Below are positions 23,220-33,969 of a stretch of DNA of 64,000 nt, in pieces. This stretch comes from Nilaparvata lugens (lineage: Eukaryota > Arthropoda > Insecta > Hemiptera > Delphacidae). The first letter of the stretch is position 1, and each line of letters opens with the position of its first letter. The position numbers and the translations under genes were made by a program. A model generated the notes under the pieces. The model saw only the letters and a program-made list of their open reading frames with translations, was not told the origin of the DNA and did not search any database. The stretch is taken from assembly GCF_014356525.2 (NCBI RefSeq), contig NC_052511.1, forward strand, positions 16,623,236 to 16,687,235. Direction: 5' to 3'.

Positions 23220-24360
23220 AGCGCTCATTTTATACGAAGCCATAGCGGCCAGCCAGTAGTTTTGTACTTAAAATAACATGAGAAGTCAATCAAAATAATT
23301 TGATCCATGAGAGATTTGGAGTGAAATGATTCAACAATTTATGGGTTCATAATCGATGTACTATAATCGATGAAAAATCAACAAAGCACAATGGATACAA
23401 AAGTCAAAATTCAATAAAAAAAAGGAACTCATCCAAATGATATTCAGCAGTTTAAATCTGATTCGACCGCAATTGAAAATAGTAGTTGAATTGAATTGAA
23501 ATTACTGAGTTCTCAGAACACAAATTCTTTGATCGACCCAATACAAGGCAGAAGACAGAAATTCTTTGGAAATTGGGCCACCGGGAGGCAGTTTTTTCAC
23601 AGCTTGAAACGGTTCCTCTGCGAACAACAGCCGGTAAACAAGAGGGTAGCACTTTGATTTATGACTCGCATTATCTCCGGTACACAGGGAGCATGGCCAG
23701 GGTCAATCCTCAATCCTCAAACCGGTCCTTCGATTCAACTCCAGTAAGAGGCAGCCCTCGAAACACTAACTTCTTATCGCTCGCATTCTATTCCTATATC
23801 CTTCGTTTCTGTGATTCCTCCCAGATAATATTATGAATAATATGATTAATAAAAGATATGAATAATACTATTAATAATAATATGATTGAATGTTGCTGTT
23901 GTCTTCTGTATTCACTCAGTTGTATTCTGTTGATTTTTTATCGATCAGAGCACATTATGTGCTTACGATACTATCCTTGAAATTACCTCTCCTATTCTTC
24001 ATTCATGTGATTTCTGCCAAATACCATTCTTTAAATGACAGCTAAAATATTAAGATCTATTGAATCATGGGCGACTCAAAATTTTGTAGAACAGTTTTTG
24101 AGTTGTACAAACAATTCTAAAAGTTGGAGAGAGTGAGTGAATTGACTTGGTGGTTCAATTGGTCAATAGTTCTGGATTCAGTATTCTACAGAACAATATT
24201 TGACAGTGAATGAATACTTTGATCATTGTGATCAACTTTCAGTAATATACAGCAGTATGCAGTGGATAATTGAAATAACATGAGTTTATATAATATATAT
24301 ATACAATTCGTTCTATATCAGGTTTAAAGGTTTGTATTTGTGGGATGGTTGTCATGTGAT
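23220..24360. other. No gene seen; LINE 3' flank
   Basis: A 23573-23836 plus frame (87 codons) has no recognisable product. The last part (24290-24362) is the likely 3' UTR of the minus-strand LINE, with a TATATATATA tract at about 24290-24302. Confidence 0.4.
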
Positions 24361-24362
24361 CG

Positions 24363-25985
24363 TTCTAGGGCCGGACAGTTTCAGTCATTTGTTCCAAAAG
24401 ATGTTTTTTTAAAGTCAGGATGAAGCTCGCTCGGCTCTCGATGGACCTGATAGAAACAGGAAGTGCATTCCATGCACGACAGGCACTGACTAAGAAGGAT
24501 TTTGTGAAAATAGTAGTTCGATGATTGGGTATCCTTAAAGTACTTTCTCCGGTTCTAGTATGTGAAGCATCTATCCTCCTACCTTCAGAGACAAATTTGA
24601 AATCATCTTTAAAACAGTTCGGATTACCGTATTTCAAGATATCTCTAACAAGCTTGACTATTCGAAAAAGCCTTTGATTGGGAAGCTTCAATGTTGAACT
24701 AGCAATGTGGGCTGGGGTGATATGATCATGGCGTTGGAGAGAGTAGACGAAACGTAGACAATAATTTTGGCAACGCTGTAGTTTATCATTCAGAGTGACT
24801 TGCATATCGTTAAGAACAAAATTACAATACATTAAATGTGGGAAGATGAGAGATTGAACCAATAATAATTTAATGTTTCTAGGGAGAATATCGTGCATTT
24901 TCTTCAATGCATGCATGGCTGAGAATACCTTTTTACAAGTTTTGTTCACTTGTTCTGACCAGTCAAGAGTATTATTCATAATAATGCCTAAATTTTTAAC
25001 TGAGCTACAGTAAGGAATGTCATTACCATCTACACTAATTTTGTTAATCGATTCAAGGTCAATATTGTTTATAAGACGAGAATATCCAATTATAATGGGT
25101 TGTGTTTTGATGGGATTAAGCTTAAGGCCATTTTTCCTTATCCATTCCACTATCGAATTGATATCCTGATTCATTATTCCAACTGTTTCATTAATTTTTG
25201 TTATGGGGCAGCTTAAATAGATTTGAAGGTCGTCTGCATAAGTATGGAAACTGGAGAATTTGATAATGGAAGAAAGGTCATTAGCATACAAAGTGAAGAG
25301 GAGAGGGCCTAAAATTGAACCTTGTGGTACTCCATGCATAACGTTTTCCAAGTAGACTTTTTGTCACCGACAGATACACATTGTTTCCTACCTAATAGAT
25401 AGGATTTAAACCAAACTAACGAGTTGTGACTGAAACCAAGAATAGCCAACTTATTCAGAAGGACTGTATGATCAACAGTATCAAATGCTTTAGAAAAATC
25501 AAATAGGGTGAGGATGGTGCATTTTCTTTGGTCCATAGCTAACCTTATATCATCAGTGACACGGAGCAGAGCTGTTTCAGTTGAATGGAATTTTCTAAAG
25601 CCCGATTGAAAGTTATGAAGCTTACTATTGTTGTCTAGAAATTTTACAACTTGAGCATGAATGACTCTTTCTAGCACTTTGGACAATGCAGGTAAAATAC
25701 TGATTGGTCTAAAATCCTCAACTTTATTGGGTGATGGAACTTTATTTAGAGGGCGAACCAGAGCAAACTTCCAGTTTTCAGGGAAAATGCCTTCTTCAAG
25801 TGACTTGTTGAAAATTTATGTAATGGTTGGTAAAATTAAACAGCAAATAACATCTTCTTGATAAATTTAATAGGAATTTTGTCTACATCCGTAGCATTAC
25901 TATGAATACGTTGAATTGCTCTGAAAATGTCTTCTTCTGAGATTGGATGGAAATGAAATTGATCAGTAATTGGTAAATCTAAGTT
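24363..25985 (-). mobile_element. Decayed non-LTR retrotransposon, CR1/L2-like reverse transcriptase and 3' part
   Basis: Translating the minus strand gives the C-terminal two thirds of a LINE ORF2. In order: a linker (start near 25985, motif ISEEDIFRAIQ), the fingers motif FRPISILPALSKVLER, QSGFRKFHSTETALL, catalytic block [25 protein letters not shown], the catalytic YADD box (in [13 protein letters not shown]), then the thumb and a C-terminal region ending MTETVRP before a TAG. There is no endonuclease domain, so the copy is 5'-truncated. It is broken by a frameshift near 25865, a stop near 25817 and a frameshift near 25345. Both catalytic Asp blocks persist, so it died fairly recently. 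The QSGFRKxHSTETALL wording is typical of the CR1/L2 group; exact clade is inferred. Confidence 0.88.
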
Positions 25986-26005
25986 TGTAACCTGCTCTTA
26001 CAAAC

Positions 26006-26041
26006 GAGAGAGAGAGAGAGAGAGAGAGAGTGAGAGAGAGA
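26006..26041 (+). repeat. (GA)n microsatellite
   Basis: Run of GA dinucleotides with one T interruption, directly adjoining the 5'-truncated end of the LINE remnant. Confidence 0.97.
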
Positions 26042-26044
26042 TGT

Positions 26045-28330
26045 TCAATCAAAATTCTAAGTAATAATTCAATAACTCGAAAGCTTGATCAGTTGGATGT
26101 ATTGTGAATAGAATATGAATTATTATTCTACATTATAATTAGCCTATATCTGAACAATACCAGTATCATTAAGATCATTATAATTTTCTCCGTAATCATC
26201 TAGATAATTCAGTGCTTCCCTTGACAAACCTTTTGTGGAATGTGAATTACTTATCAATAAGTATTTTGAAATAATAAGACGTTGATGTTGTCAATACAAC
26301 TATATTAGTGGAGAAATACCACACCATGTACCATACAATCAAGTAATTAGTACCTATTTTTATTTGCATTGTAAATATTGCTACCGAAAAAACTTTTTAT
26401 AAATTCCGAATTTTCCTAGAATTTCAGTTTAAAACGTATTTTTGATTTGTTGCATAACTTCTTTGATCTCAATTCTTCTTACAATTTCTCAAGAAACGTA
26501 ATTCAAATGTAGGAATTATACGAATCAAGAGGGAGCGGTTGAAAATATCGACCACTCCTTTTGCCTTCTGCTCCAGAGTCAACCAAATTTTTGTAAAACT
26601 CATAGCCTGTCTATTTCTTTGGACGTTTTTTAAGGTACCGGAATACCGATCCCAGTCGACAAATGCTACGGGTCATAAACTTCGAAAGAGAAGCTCTGAC
26701 TCTTTTGGTCGGGAAACCGCTCTGCGAAATGTGCCATTGTTGTCACATGAATGAGGTGAACGCTGAGCTCTGTACGTGACACAGGGGTGAATTGGCCTGG
26801 CTACTGCGCACCCCGCACTGCGCAAGTCCAGCTACCCGTTCAAGGCACGGGTCGATTGCATTACCCAAAATGGCGACATCTTTTTCATTTTCATATCAAT
26901 GATATTGCTTCATACTCTATTTATTCCAGTCTGATAGCTTGGAATGAAAGAATCAGCTAGGACAATAAATGACGTCATAGAATGAGGGTTGATATTTACT
27001 AGACTGACTCCACTCCACATACCACTCCACTAAGCGAATTTCCAATCAGCTAATCTCATTTTGTTGAGGAAGAGAATCCACTCATATTTTGCAGTGGTCT
27101 ATATCACTGTGCATCGATGAGCACATCTCATTTATTTTCAATAAGACAGAATCTACTCTTATCTAGCCTTGACAGTTAAGAAAGAATGACACATTTTCAA
27201 TGCAGTCCTATACTATTTCTATTGTTAGTAATAAGTATTGTATTGTATTATTTATTAGTAGCCTTTAGTATTGTCACTACTATTGTTATACTATAGTATT
27301 GTTACTACTGCTCATTTTCCAGTTTAATTCAATCTGATTTAATTCTAGATTATATAAAAGTTACTAAAATAAGTTTGATTACAACAATCATTGTTTGCAA
27401 TCAATATAATAGAAAGGGATTTTCAACTCATGAATTATGTGGCTCCTGAATAAATCCAGAGCCATAATATGAAAATGTAATGAATTTCAATCCGCAATTA
27501 ATGATTTTCTTGAACAAATATTCCTCAAAAAAGAAATCTATTTGAACTTCCAACATTCTTAGCAGAAGCACAAAAAAATTTCAGGTTGAAATTTATTTAT
27601 TGATGTGTTGATACTCAAAATGAGACAATTGAATGAAGAGGAAAATTTTCTTCAAATTTGAATCTTCTATCACTTTCTATCCTGCCTACAACACAGAAGT
27701 TTGCAAAAAATTTTCTCTAATCCCAGTAGCCATTGATTTCGAATCGTCATAATATGTGGTAAATAACTAGCTCAGGCCCATATAGAACTCAACATTTTTT
27801 AAAACGTTAATTAAGATACAAACTGAAATAAACAGGACAATGTTCCCATTTGAGCCCAGGAACTTTATTGAAAATTGAGATTCTAGTCTCTCAGGTCAAT
27901 AGAGAATCAAAAATCCAACAGATAGTCACAGGAATTTTAATGATATCTTATAATCTGAATAAAAATACCTATAATTTCGACTTGATCCGGATGAGAACAG
28001 GATAAAAATAAGTACAGGAGTTTAATCATAATTCAATGAAATATTCTAGTCTATTAAATTGATAAGAATGGAATACTTTACAAAAAATCAAATTATTATT
28101 CAATACGATACCTTCACTTTGATGAGGGACAAGATGGAATCATTAGAGAATTCTCAAACGCACTTGATACATTTCACTTCACGCTTCAGCATTTCAAAAT
28201 GTGTCTTATAAATATCTCCCCCCTCCCACTCACTACCTGTCATCATCAAAGGGGGAACTAATAAAGGATGTATTAGTAACTGGAAATATTTTTGAGAGAT
28301 TTCGCAGAATAGAAATATTTTAAATCTGAA
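26045..28330. other. No gene seen
   Basis: AT-rich except for the promoter-like cluster near 26.8 kb. TAGTATTG-type words repeat at 27232-27305. No coding. Confidence 0.45.
26790..26885 (+). promoter_or_regulatory. Promoter-like GC cluster with NRF-1-like and YY1/Pho-like words
   Basis: CTGCGCACCCCGCACTGCGCAAG holds two TGCGCA half sites, and AAAATGGCGACATC at about 26869 matches the YY1/Pho core (AANATGGCG). Both are common in TATA-less housekeeping promoters. The surrounding 150 bp is richer in CpG than the neighbourhood. No adjoining gene is visible. Confidence 0.3.
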
Positions 28331-28541
28331 TCAAAAACATCAAAAAATCTAGATGAACAAAAACAAAACACCCTTAGCGAGTGGAAAGAAGAATAACAAT
28401 CTGATCAGTCATCTATTTCAAAAATTGAACTCTCAAAAACATCAAAAAATCTAGATGAACAAAAACAAAACACCCTTAGCGAGTGGAAAGAAGAATAACA
28501 ATCTGATCAGTCATCTATTTCAAAAATTGAACTCTCAAAAA
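28331..28541 (+). repeat. Perfect 102-bp tandem duplication
   Basis: The block TCAAAAACATCAAAAAATCT ... AAAAATTGAACTC at 28331-28432 repeats without visible change at 28433-28534, and a third copy begins (TCAAAAACA). No coding frame. Confidence 0.92.
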
Positions 28542-28544
28542 CAA

Positions 28545-30275
28545 TAACAAATTGTCAGAAAAGACTATTATATGAGATTTTTATGCCAATAAAAATCTGA
28601 TCATCTCAAAAAACTAGAACTCCTTGAAAACAATATGGCCTACACATCGTTGAAAAAATACTCTACAATCATGCATTTCCCAATCTTTGAGCTTTTTATA
28701 TTGAAAAATACTTTTGGGAAGAGTATAAAAACCTTTTATCACCTGAATATCTAAATTTACATTTACTTGAAACTCTCAAAAATATTCCTAATCAATTTCA
28801 TCAACTGACAACTGATCATGCAACAGAAACTACGACAGTGAATTAAAACGTACAGACTTCAGTGAACAGTGGTTTCGACTGAGCTATCTACCACCGAACA
28901 GTTTCAGCCAAGTAGAATCACCATCATCATCATCACTGTATAACTAGGGATAGGCGGTGCATGTGTGTGAGAGTGCGTTCGCGCAATAGTTGTGTGTGTG
29001 TGTGAGAGAGAGTCGGGAGGCCATTAACATAAATAATGTCATGACACGCCGTGTGTGTAAAGGAGGAAGGACACACATAGGATACTGAGGCCCAGGTCCC
29101 TAAGCTCGCCAATTCAATGGATATTGTCTTTCCTGAAAAGAGCCTCGGATTCAGCTGTAGCCTACGTGAGGACCCTGCTCACGCTTTTATAGGGCAAATT
29201 GACTTGTTTGTAGTAACTGCCTGGTCTAAATGTGAGGTGAATATCCTTGCAAGCTTATATTCTAGTCAAATTTGAGGATGTATCTCTTCTACAATGTGAA
29301 TAACGTTTTTATAACGATTTATTATAACAGTCAACAATTCATCTAGTATCACGTTTGAACATCATAGTAGAGCATTAAAATCTACTAGCGATTAGGTTGT
29401 ATTCAAGTATATCATTATTTAAAGATGATTACATAAATATATTATTTTTATATATTTTTATTTGAAATCAATTTGAATCTGAATTAATCTTGTTTAGGCC
29501 TAAGTCAAATTCAAATCTAATTCAATATTGAAATTAAAAATACCATTTGATGCTCATCAGTTTGACTTCCATTCCGGCCTGGCATTCTTGGACCAGAGGA
29601 GGAATGTTTTTTCTGTATTTCTGAACAGAGGTTATAGAATTTAAGCTGCTTTACACTCTATAATAATAATATCGTGTGACCTGGCTGGCACAGGTCTGGT
29701 GTCAGAGTTTATATTTTAAAATCTCTGGTCCTGAACAAAGATTAATAAAGATACGGATTGTGCCAGAAAATAAAAAGCTCTGAAGTCATGAGAACTAACA
29801 TTGAATTCATACACTTTTGAATAAATAATTTATTATGCTTCACATAATTATGTCGGGTTGTTTCTATGTGTTGTATGATCCAGAATTTGTGCTCTAGCTC
29901 TATGCACGTTCAATCTAACCATGACTTCCTATATAGTATATAGGAGGTCCTGATCTAACCCTAGCCTATTATAATATCATCTATCATTAGTCTCCTCGTA
30001 GGCCTATTTGAAAACCCACATAGCAATTATTTTCATTATCAGTATATCTATTGGCATACTAAACAACAATATTGAATTTTAGTGTCCCTTGATAAAATTA
30101 ATTATTGAATACTGTAAGCATGTTGTGTACGAGCGACAGTTTATTTTACTAGACTACTCTAGAATAGTGAGTTATGGAAATTGTTACAAGAAACTATCAA
30201 AGCAGGAAGGCCGACTGATAAGACAAACATATTATAGCCATAGATTACTGCTTTAGTACAGTGGATTATTACTCA
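28545..30275. other. No gene seen
   Basis: Contains the S2 SINE scrap and short CAT and TG runs near 28.92-29.01 kb. A GC-moderate stretch at 29040-29200 is unassigned. Confidence 0.45.
29664..29712 (-). mobile_element. S2 SINE 3' end fragment
   Basis: Reverse complement reads AACTCTGACACCAGACCTGT, GCCAGCCAGGTCACACGATA, TTATTATTATA: the same 3' end as the SINE at 44.8-45.0 kb. Confidence 0.65.
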
Positions 30276-30277
30276 TG

Positions 30278-30553
30278 TCCTACAAGAGGAGAGTTATAGA
30301 GTTATTAAGGTCACAAATATTATATTTTCTAGAATTTGGTAGAAACAAATAAATCGTATTATAACCGTAGACTATTCCTGTAGAACAGTGGGTTCAAGTC
30401 CTACAAGAGGAAAGTTATAGAGTTTTTAAGGTCACAAATATTATGTGGACTCAAATATTATCATGGACTCAAGCCCTACAAGAGGAAAGTTATAGAGTTT
30501 TTAAGGTCACAAATATTATGTTTTCTAGAATTTAGTAGTAACAAATAAATCGT
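30278..30553 (+). repeat. Irregular tandem repeat, 3 units
   Basis: TCCTACAAGAGGAAAGTTAT and AGAGTTTTTAAGGTCACAAA occur at about 30278, 30398 and 30473. The first and third continue with TTTTCTAGAATTTRGTAG and AACAAATAAATCG. A longer-range echo (ATAACCGTAGACTATT / ATAGCCATAGATTACT) suggests a unit of about 120 bp with an internal deletion. Confidence 0.75.
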
Positions 30554-30789
30554 TCAACTTACACATTTGATGGTTGAAAAAGAGAGAAAGACTGTGGGAG
30601 CTGGGAGGATGTAGAGAGCACAAAGCAGCCCTGATAAGGATTAGGTCTTACTGAGCACAATTCTGAGCTCCAGCTGGATTTAAATATCTCGCCTATCTTA
30701 ATGGGCCCATCAGTATTATCATCCCTACTCCCCTCTCATTAACCATGCGCTCTCCCTACTTGGTGCGAGAGAGATAGTTATTGAATCAT

Positions 30790-30840
30790 TATTGTCGTCA
30801 TCATCATCTTCATCATCATCATCGTCGTCGCCGTCATCGC
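30790..30840 (+). repeat. CAT/CGT trinucleotide tract
   Basis: Imperfect CAT, CTT and CGT triplets, near the trinucleotide tail of the RTE fragment. Another short CAT run is at 28921-28936. Confidence 0.85.
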
Positions 30841-30989
30841 TCTAATATTTTTGACGTCATAATGGTTGTAGTGATTCACGAGATTTGGAGAATATAGATC
30901 CTTGACTTTTTGTGCTCTGTTCTCTTTAATCTCATAAAAATTCTACAAAATACCATCTGGATAATAGATAAATTCATGTTTTGGTTTTT

Positions 30990-31600
30990 CTACCATCATC
31001 ATCGTCGTCATGGATTGGGCTTTCCAAGCCTGTTCCGGCGTCCATCTCTTCCTCGGTCTACCAATACTTCTACTGCCTATCTGCTTGTGGAGTAGGACAT
31101 TCAATGGGAAACGGTCTTGTGGCATTCTAAGGACATGATCTGACCACTTATTTCTATATGTTTTTATCAAACTCAACACTGATGGGACATCCCATTCTCT
31201 TCTTATATTTTCATTGCGAATCCGATCCTCTCTTGTGCATCCTTTCACTTGTCTTAGGAATCGCATTCCTGCTGACTGTATTCTTGATTTATGCTTCCTT
31301 GTCAGCACCCATGCTTCACTTCCGTAAGTCAAAGTAGGTACCGCCATGACTGTAAAATTTGAGCAAGGTGCTCTTTCTGGCTCTACCTTTGAGGAATCAA
31401 GTGATTGCTCCGCATACTAAGTTGAATCTTTATACTTTTTTGCACAGTTTGGTCATGATCATAAGTGATGTCGCAGCATAAATATTTGAAATTTGATATC
31501 TGCTCCAAAATCATGTCTCCCAGTAGACTACTATTTTTGACCCTATCGGCAACTTGCCTTGAAAATGATTTTGGTTTTAATTGCCGTGATTTTTATATTG
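30990..31600 (-). mobile_element. RTE-like LINE C-terminal fragment
   Basis: Minus-strand translation gives the conserved region after the reverse transcriptase of RTE-type elements. First comes ILEQISNFKYLCCDITYD near 31510, then after frame damage LTYGSEAWVLTRKHKSRIQ, GMRFLRQVKGCTREDRIRNE, KWSDHVLRM and GRPRKRW at about 31055. The reading runs into a GAC/GAT trinucleotide tail at about 31013-30990, as expected for the 3' end of such elements. The polymerase core is absent. A separate CAT/CGT-rich tract at 30790-30840 follows. Confidence 0.82.
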
Positions 31601-31984
31601 AAATATCTGCTTATTATGTTGAGCTTATGCATTGATTCCTATATATCACATGTGATACTGTGATGTGTTTTACAGTGGAGACATAACCTATTTTTTTAAC
31701 ATGTTATTTATTTTCTATTAAAATTTGGGAATGGAATAGTTTTGGGCCAAGCCAGTTGTTCCTTCCTAATCATATTTATATGATTTGTGGTTGTATCTAC
31801 GAATAAATGAATGAACATCACTATGTCGTCCGTCTTTCTTCTTCTACGATCAAGATTTTATGCATCAATGTCTCTTATGTATCTTATCTGCTGTCTCGTC
31901 TCTTATGTCATCTAATTAATGCACCAATGATTTCTTCAATCAATTCTCTTCTTCAATTGATTATTCTCTCATGAATCACCAATG

Positions 31985-32045
31985 CATCCATTCCATTACT
32001 CATGCACAAGTAAAAACTATATGTGAGTATCATCGGTAATAAAAA
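31985..32045 (+). repeat. Diverged copy of the CCCACGCACAAG hairpin repeat
   Basis: TTACTCATGCACAAGTAAAA, CTATATGTGAGTATCATCGG, TAATAAAA: same order as 12475-12545. Confidence 0.4.
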
Positions 32046-32183
32046 ATAGCTACTTTCACATCATTGGAACATTACAGAACATAAGTCTGTAGTGAGTTTC
32101 ACTTTGAAAGTTCAAAACTGTCAGTATTAGCTGAATGAAAGTGAGATTTAAAATTTAAATTTGAGAGAACATCATCACTTTCA

Positions 32184-32258
32184 ATTCCCAGACCCGGTTG
32201 CACAGCAACCGGTTAAATTTTAACCGTGATTAATTTCATGAGAACCAATCAGAGAAGG
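32184..32258 (+). mobile_element. MITE family C, single arm
   Basis: CCGGTTGCACAGCAACCGGT, then AAATTTTAACCGTGATTAA and ATGAGAACCAATCAGAGAAG: one arm of the family, with no matching second arm nearby. Confidence 0.55.
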
Positions 32259-32259
32259 A

Positions 32260-33099
32260 ATATTTTTCAATTGAAATGAAGTTATGCTTCTTTTTCTTAC
32301 TTTTATATTTTTCAATTATTTTTAACTTAGTTTACTTATTATTTCTTCTTTTGTACATTTAGAATAATATTTTTTTATTTATTAATTTATTATCATTTTG
32401 TAATTCTGCAATGTTGTAATGTTATTAATGCAATAGGTTTTTCAAGATATGGCATGTGATAAATAGATCAATCAATCAATCTCTCTTACAGACAAGCCCG
32501 GTCGTGTCTCAATGGGAAGGATATTGTGTTATGTCCTTTTCAGATAATCGACATTAATTTATTTAAACACCGTGGATCTATGTGATTCATCACAATATTA
32601 TATTATCGTTATCCAATTTATTGCATTCAATCTTTATTCTCATTAATAAATTGTTCATACTTTGTAAAATACGTTGAATAGTTAGATATACTACGAGTAT
32701 ACTGTATATTGTATCATACATGAATAAAGAGCTCCAATCCTATGTCTCTCTCCCTCCTTATACATAGGCCTACCTCTCTCTGTGAAATGTATCAAATAAA
32801 TGGAAAATATCAAATACCATACTTCACTCTTCACTCAATTTTTTCCGTCGTTCTCTCAGCAATATCTAGATCTTTATACAGTCAATACAGTCACCGTTTC
32901 ATGTGAAAACATTACAATAATACCTCAATATTCTCGCATATTTCATCATATTCCTTTGTTAAATATTATTGCAAAACTCTTCAGTCTGTATATGATCCAT
33001 CATATTATTTTACTCTTACTGGAAATTACTTTTAATGCTTAACGTATGTTGAATTTTGTTTTGTTAAACACATGAATAAAGGAATCTGAATCAGAATCC

Positions 33100-33100
<1 letters not shown>
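32260..33100. other. No gene seen
   Basis: AT-rich. An AATC-repeat tail at 32466-32484 resembles the LINE tail at 33.57 kb. Frame 32800-33042 is not convincing. Confidence 0.4.
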
Positions 33101-33103
<3 letters not shown>

Positions 33104-33136
<33 letters not shown>

Positions 33137-33137
33137 T
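33104..33137 (+). repeat. (CT)n microsatellite
   Basis: CT run with one CCC break. Confidence 0.95.
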
Positions 33138-33230
33138 GTTAAATAATTATTTATCTCTTAAGTTTGATTTAATTTTATTGTCAATTTTTGTAAATGTTAC
33201 CATAGGCAACAGCCTTGTAACAATTATCAA

Positions 33231-33290
33231 TATCTATCTATCTATCTATCTATCTATCAGGCTATCAGGCTATCTATCTATCACTCTATC

Positions 33291-33365
<75 letters not shown>
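33231..33365 (+). repeat. Compound (ATCT)n-(CT)n microsatellite
   Basis: ATCT tetranucleotides to about 33282, interrupted by CAGG words, then an uninterrupted CT tract of about 72 bp to 33365. Confidence 0.97.
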
Positions 33366-33367
<2 letters not shown>

Positions 33368-33509
33368 TGAGTTTTGAAATATTTTATTGATTAATTAAGT
33401 TCAAGATTCTATTATATGTAATAATTGTATTTCGATTAAGAATTTTATATATTTCTAATAATCTTATGTTATCTATTATTTTTGTATTCTTATGTAAATT
33501 TTCTCATTT

Positions 33510-33590
33510 TGTAAAGGGTTGTGTGGCAGAGAGGACCAGGAGTCCTAACTCCGCCCTAATAATGGCAATTAATCAATCAATCAATCTCTC
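33510..33590 (+). mobile_element. LINE 3' tail with AGTCCTAACTCCGCC box
   Basis: Contains GGACCAGGAGTCC (a hairpin) followed by CTAACTCCGCC, then a repeating AATC tail at 33568-33586. It matches the fragment at 5677-5745 in order of parts and has a different simple tail. Confidence 0.5.
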
Positions 33591-33779
33591 TCTCTTTCTT
33601 GCTATCTCAGCGTACCCTTCTTCCTTTTTCACGTATCTATCTCCCTCTTTATCTTTCTCTTATCATTATTTTATTAAGATTATAGGCCTAGAGATATCGC
33701 TGTTGTGAGTATCAGAGTAAAGGCCTAGAGTACAATGTTGGTGCGAGTTTAATTAGGAATGAACCATTTTTTTATTGCA

Positions 33780-33930
33780 AATATTGGCCACATAAGCTTT
33801 CTACCAGTTCGTAGGTAATGAATAGTGCGTGGGTGAATTGATGAGATGATCAAACGTTGTCCATGCCACTGGACGGATTCGAACCTACGGACCAGGCGGT
33901 GCTAAGATTTAACTTTGTAACGCCCCTGAC
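33780..33930 (-). mobile_element. tRNA-derived SINE, diverged (family S1-like)
   Basis: On minus: GGGGCGTTACAAAGTTAAAT, then CCGCCTGGTCCGTAGGTTCGAATCC with a perfect B box, followed by a body with CACCCACGCAC and AGCTTATGTGGCCAATATTT. The A box is poor. It could be an old tRNA-like pseudogene with a SINE body. Confidence 0.6.
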
Positions 33931-33969
33931 CCGAGACCTTGGGGGTCTAAATGGATAAAATTAATGGTA

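Noticed and set aside
24365..25861. An intact, active reverse transcriptase gene
   Set aside because: Two frameshifts and a stop interrupt the domain and the 5' half with the endonuclease is missing.
33178..33390. 70-codon frame with a Leu-Ser repeat
   Set aside because: Encoded entirely by the ATCT/CT microsatellite.
33850..33920. A possible functional tRNA gene on the minus strand
   Set aside because: B box is good but the A box and acceptor stem are not, and a SINE body follows; more likely a tRNA-derived repeat.
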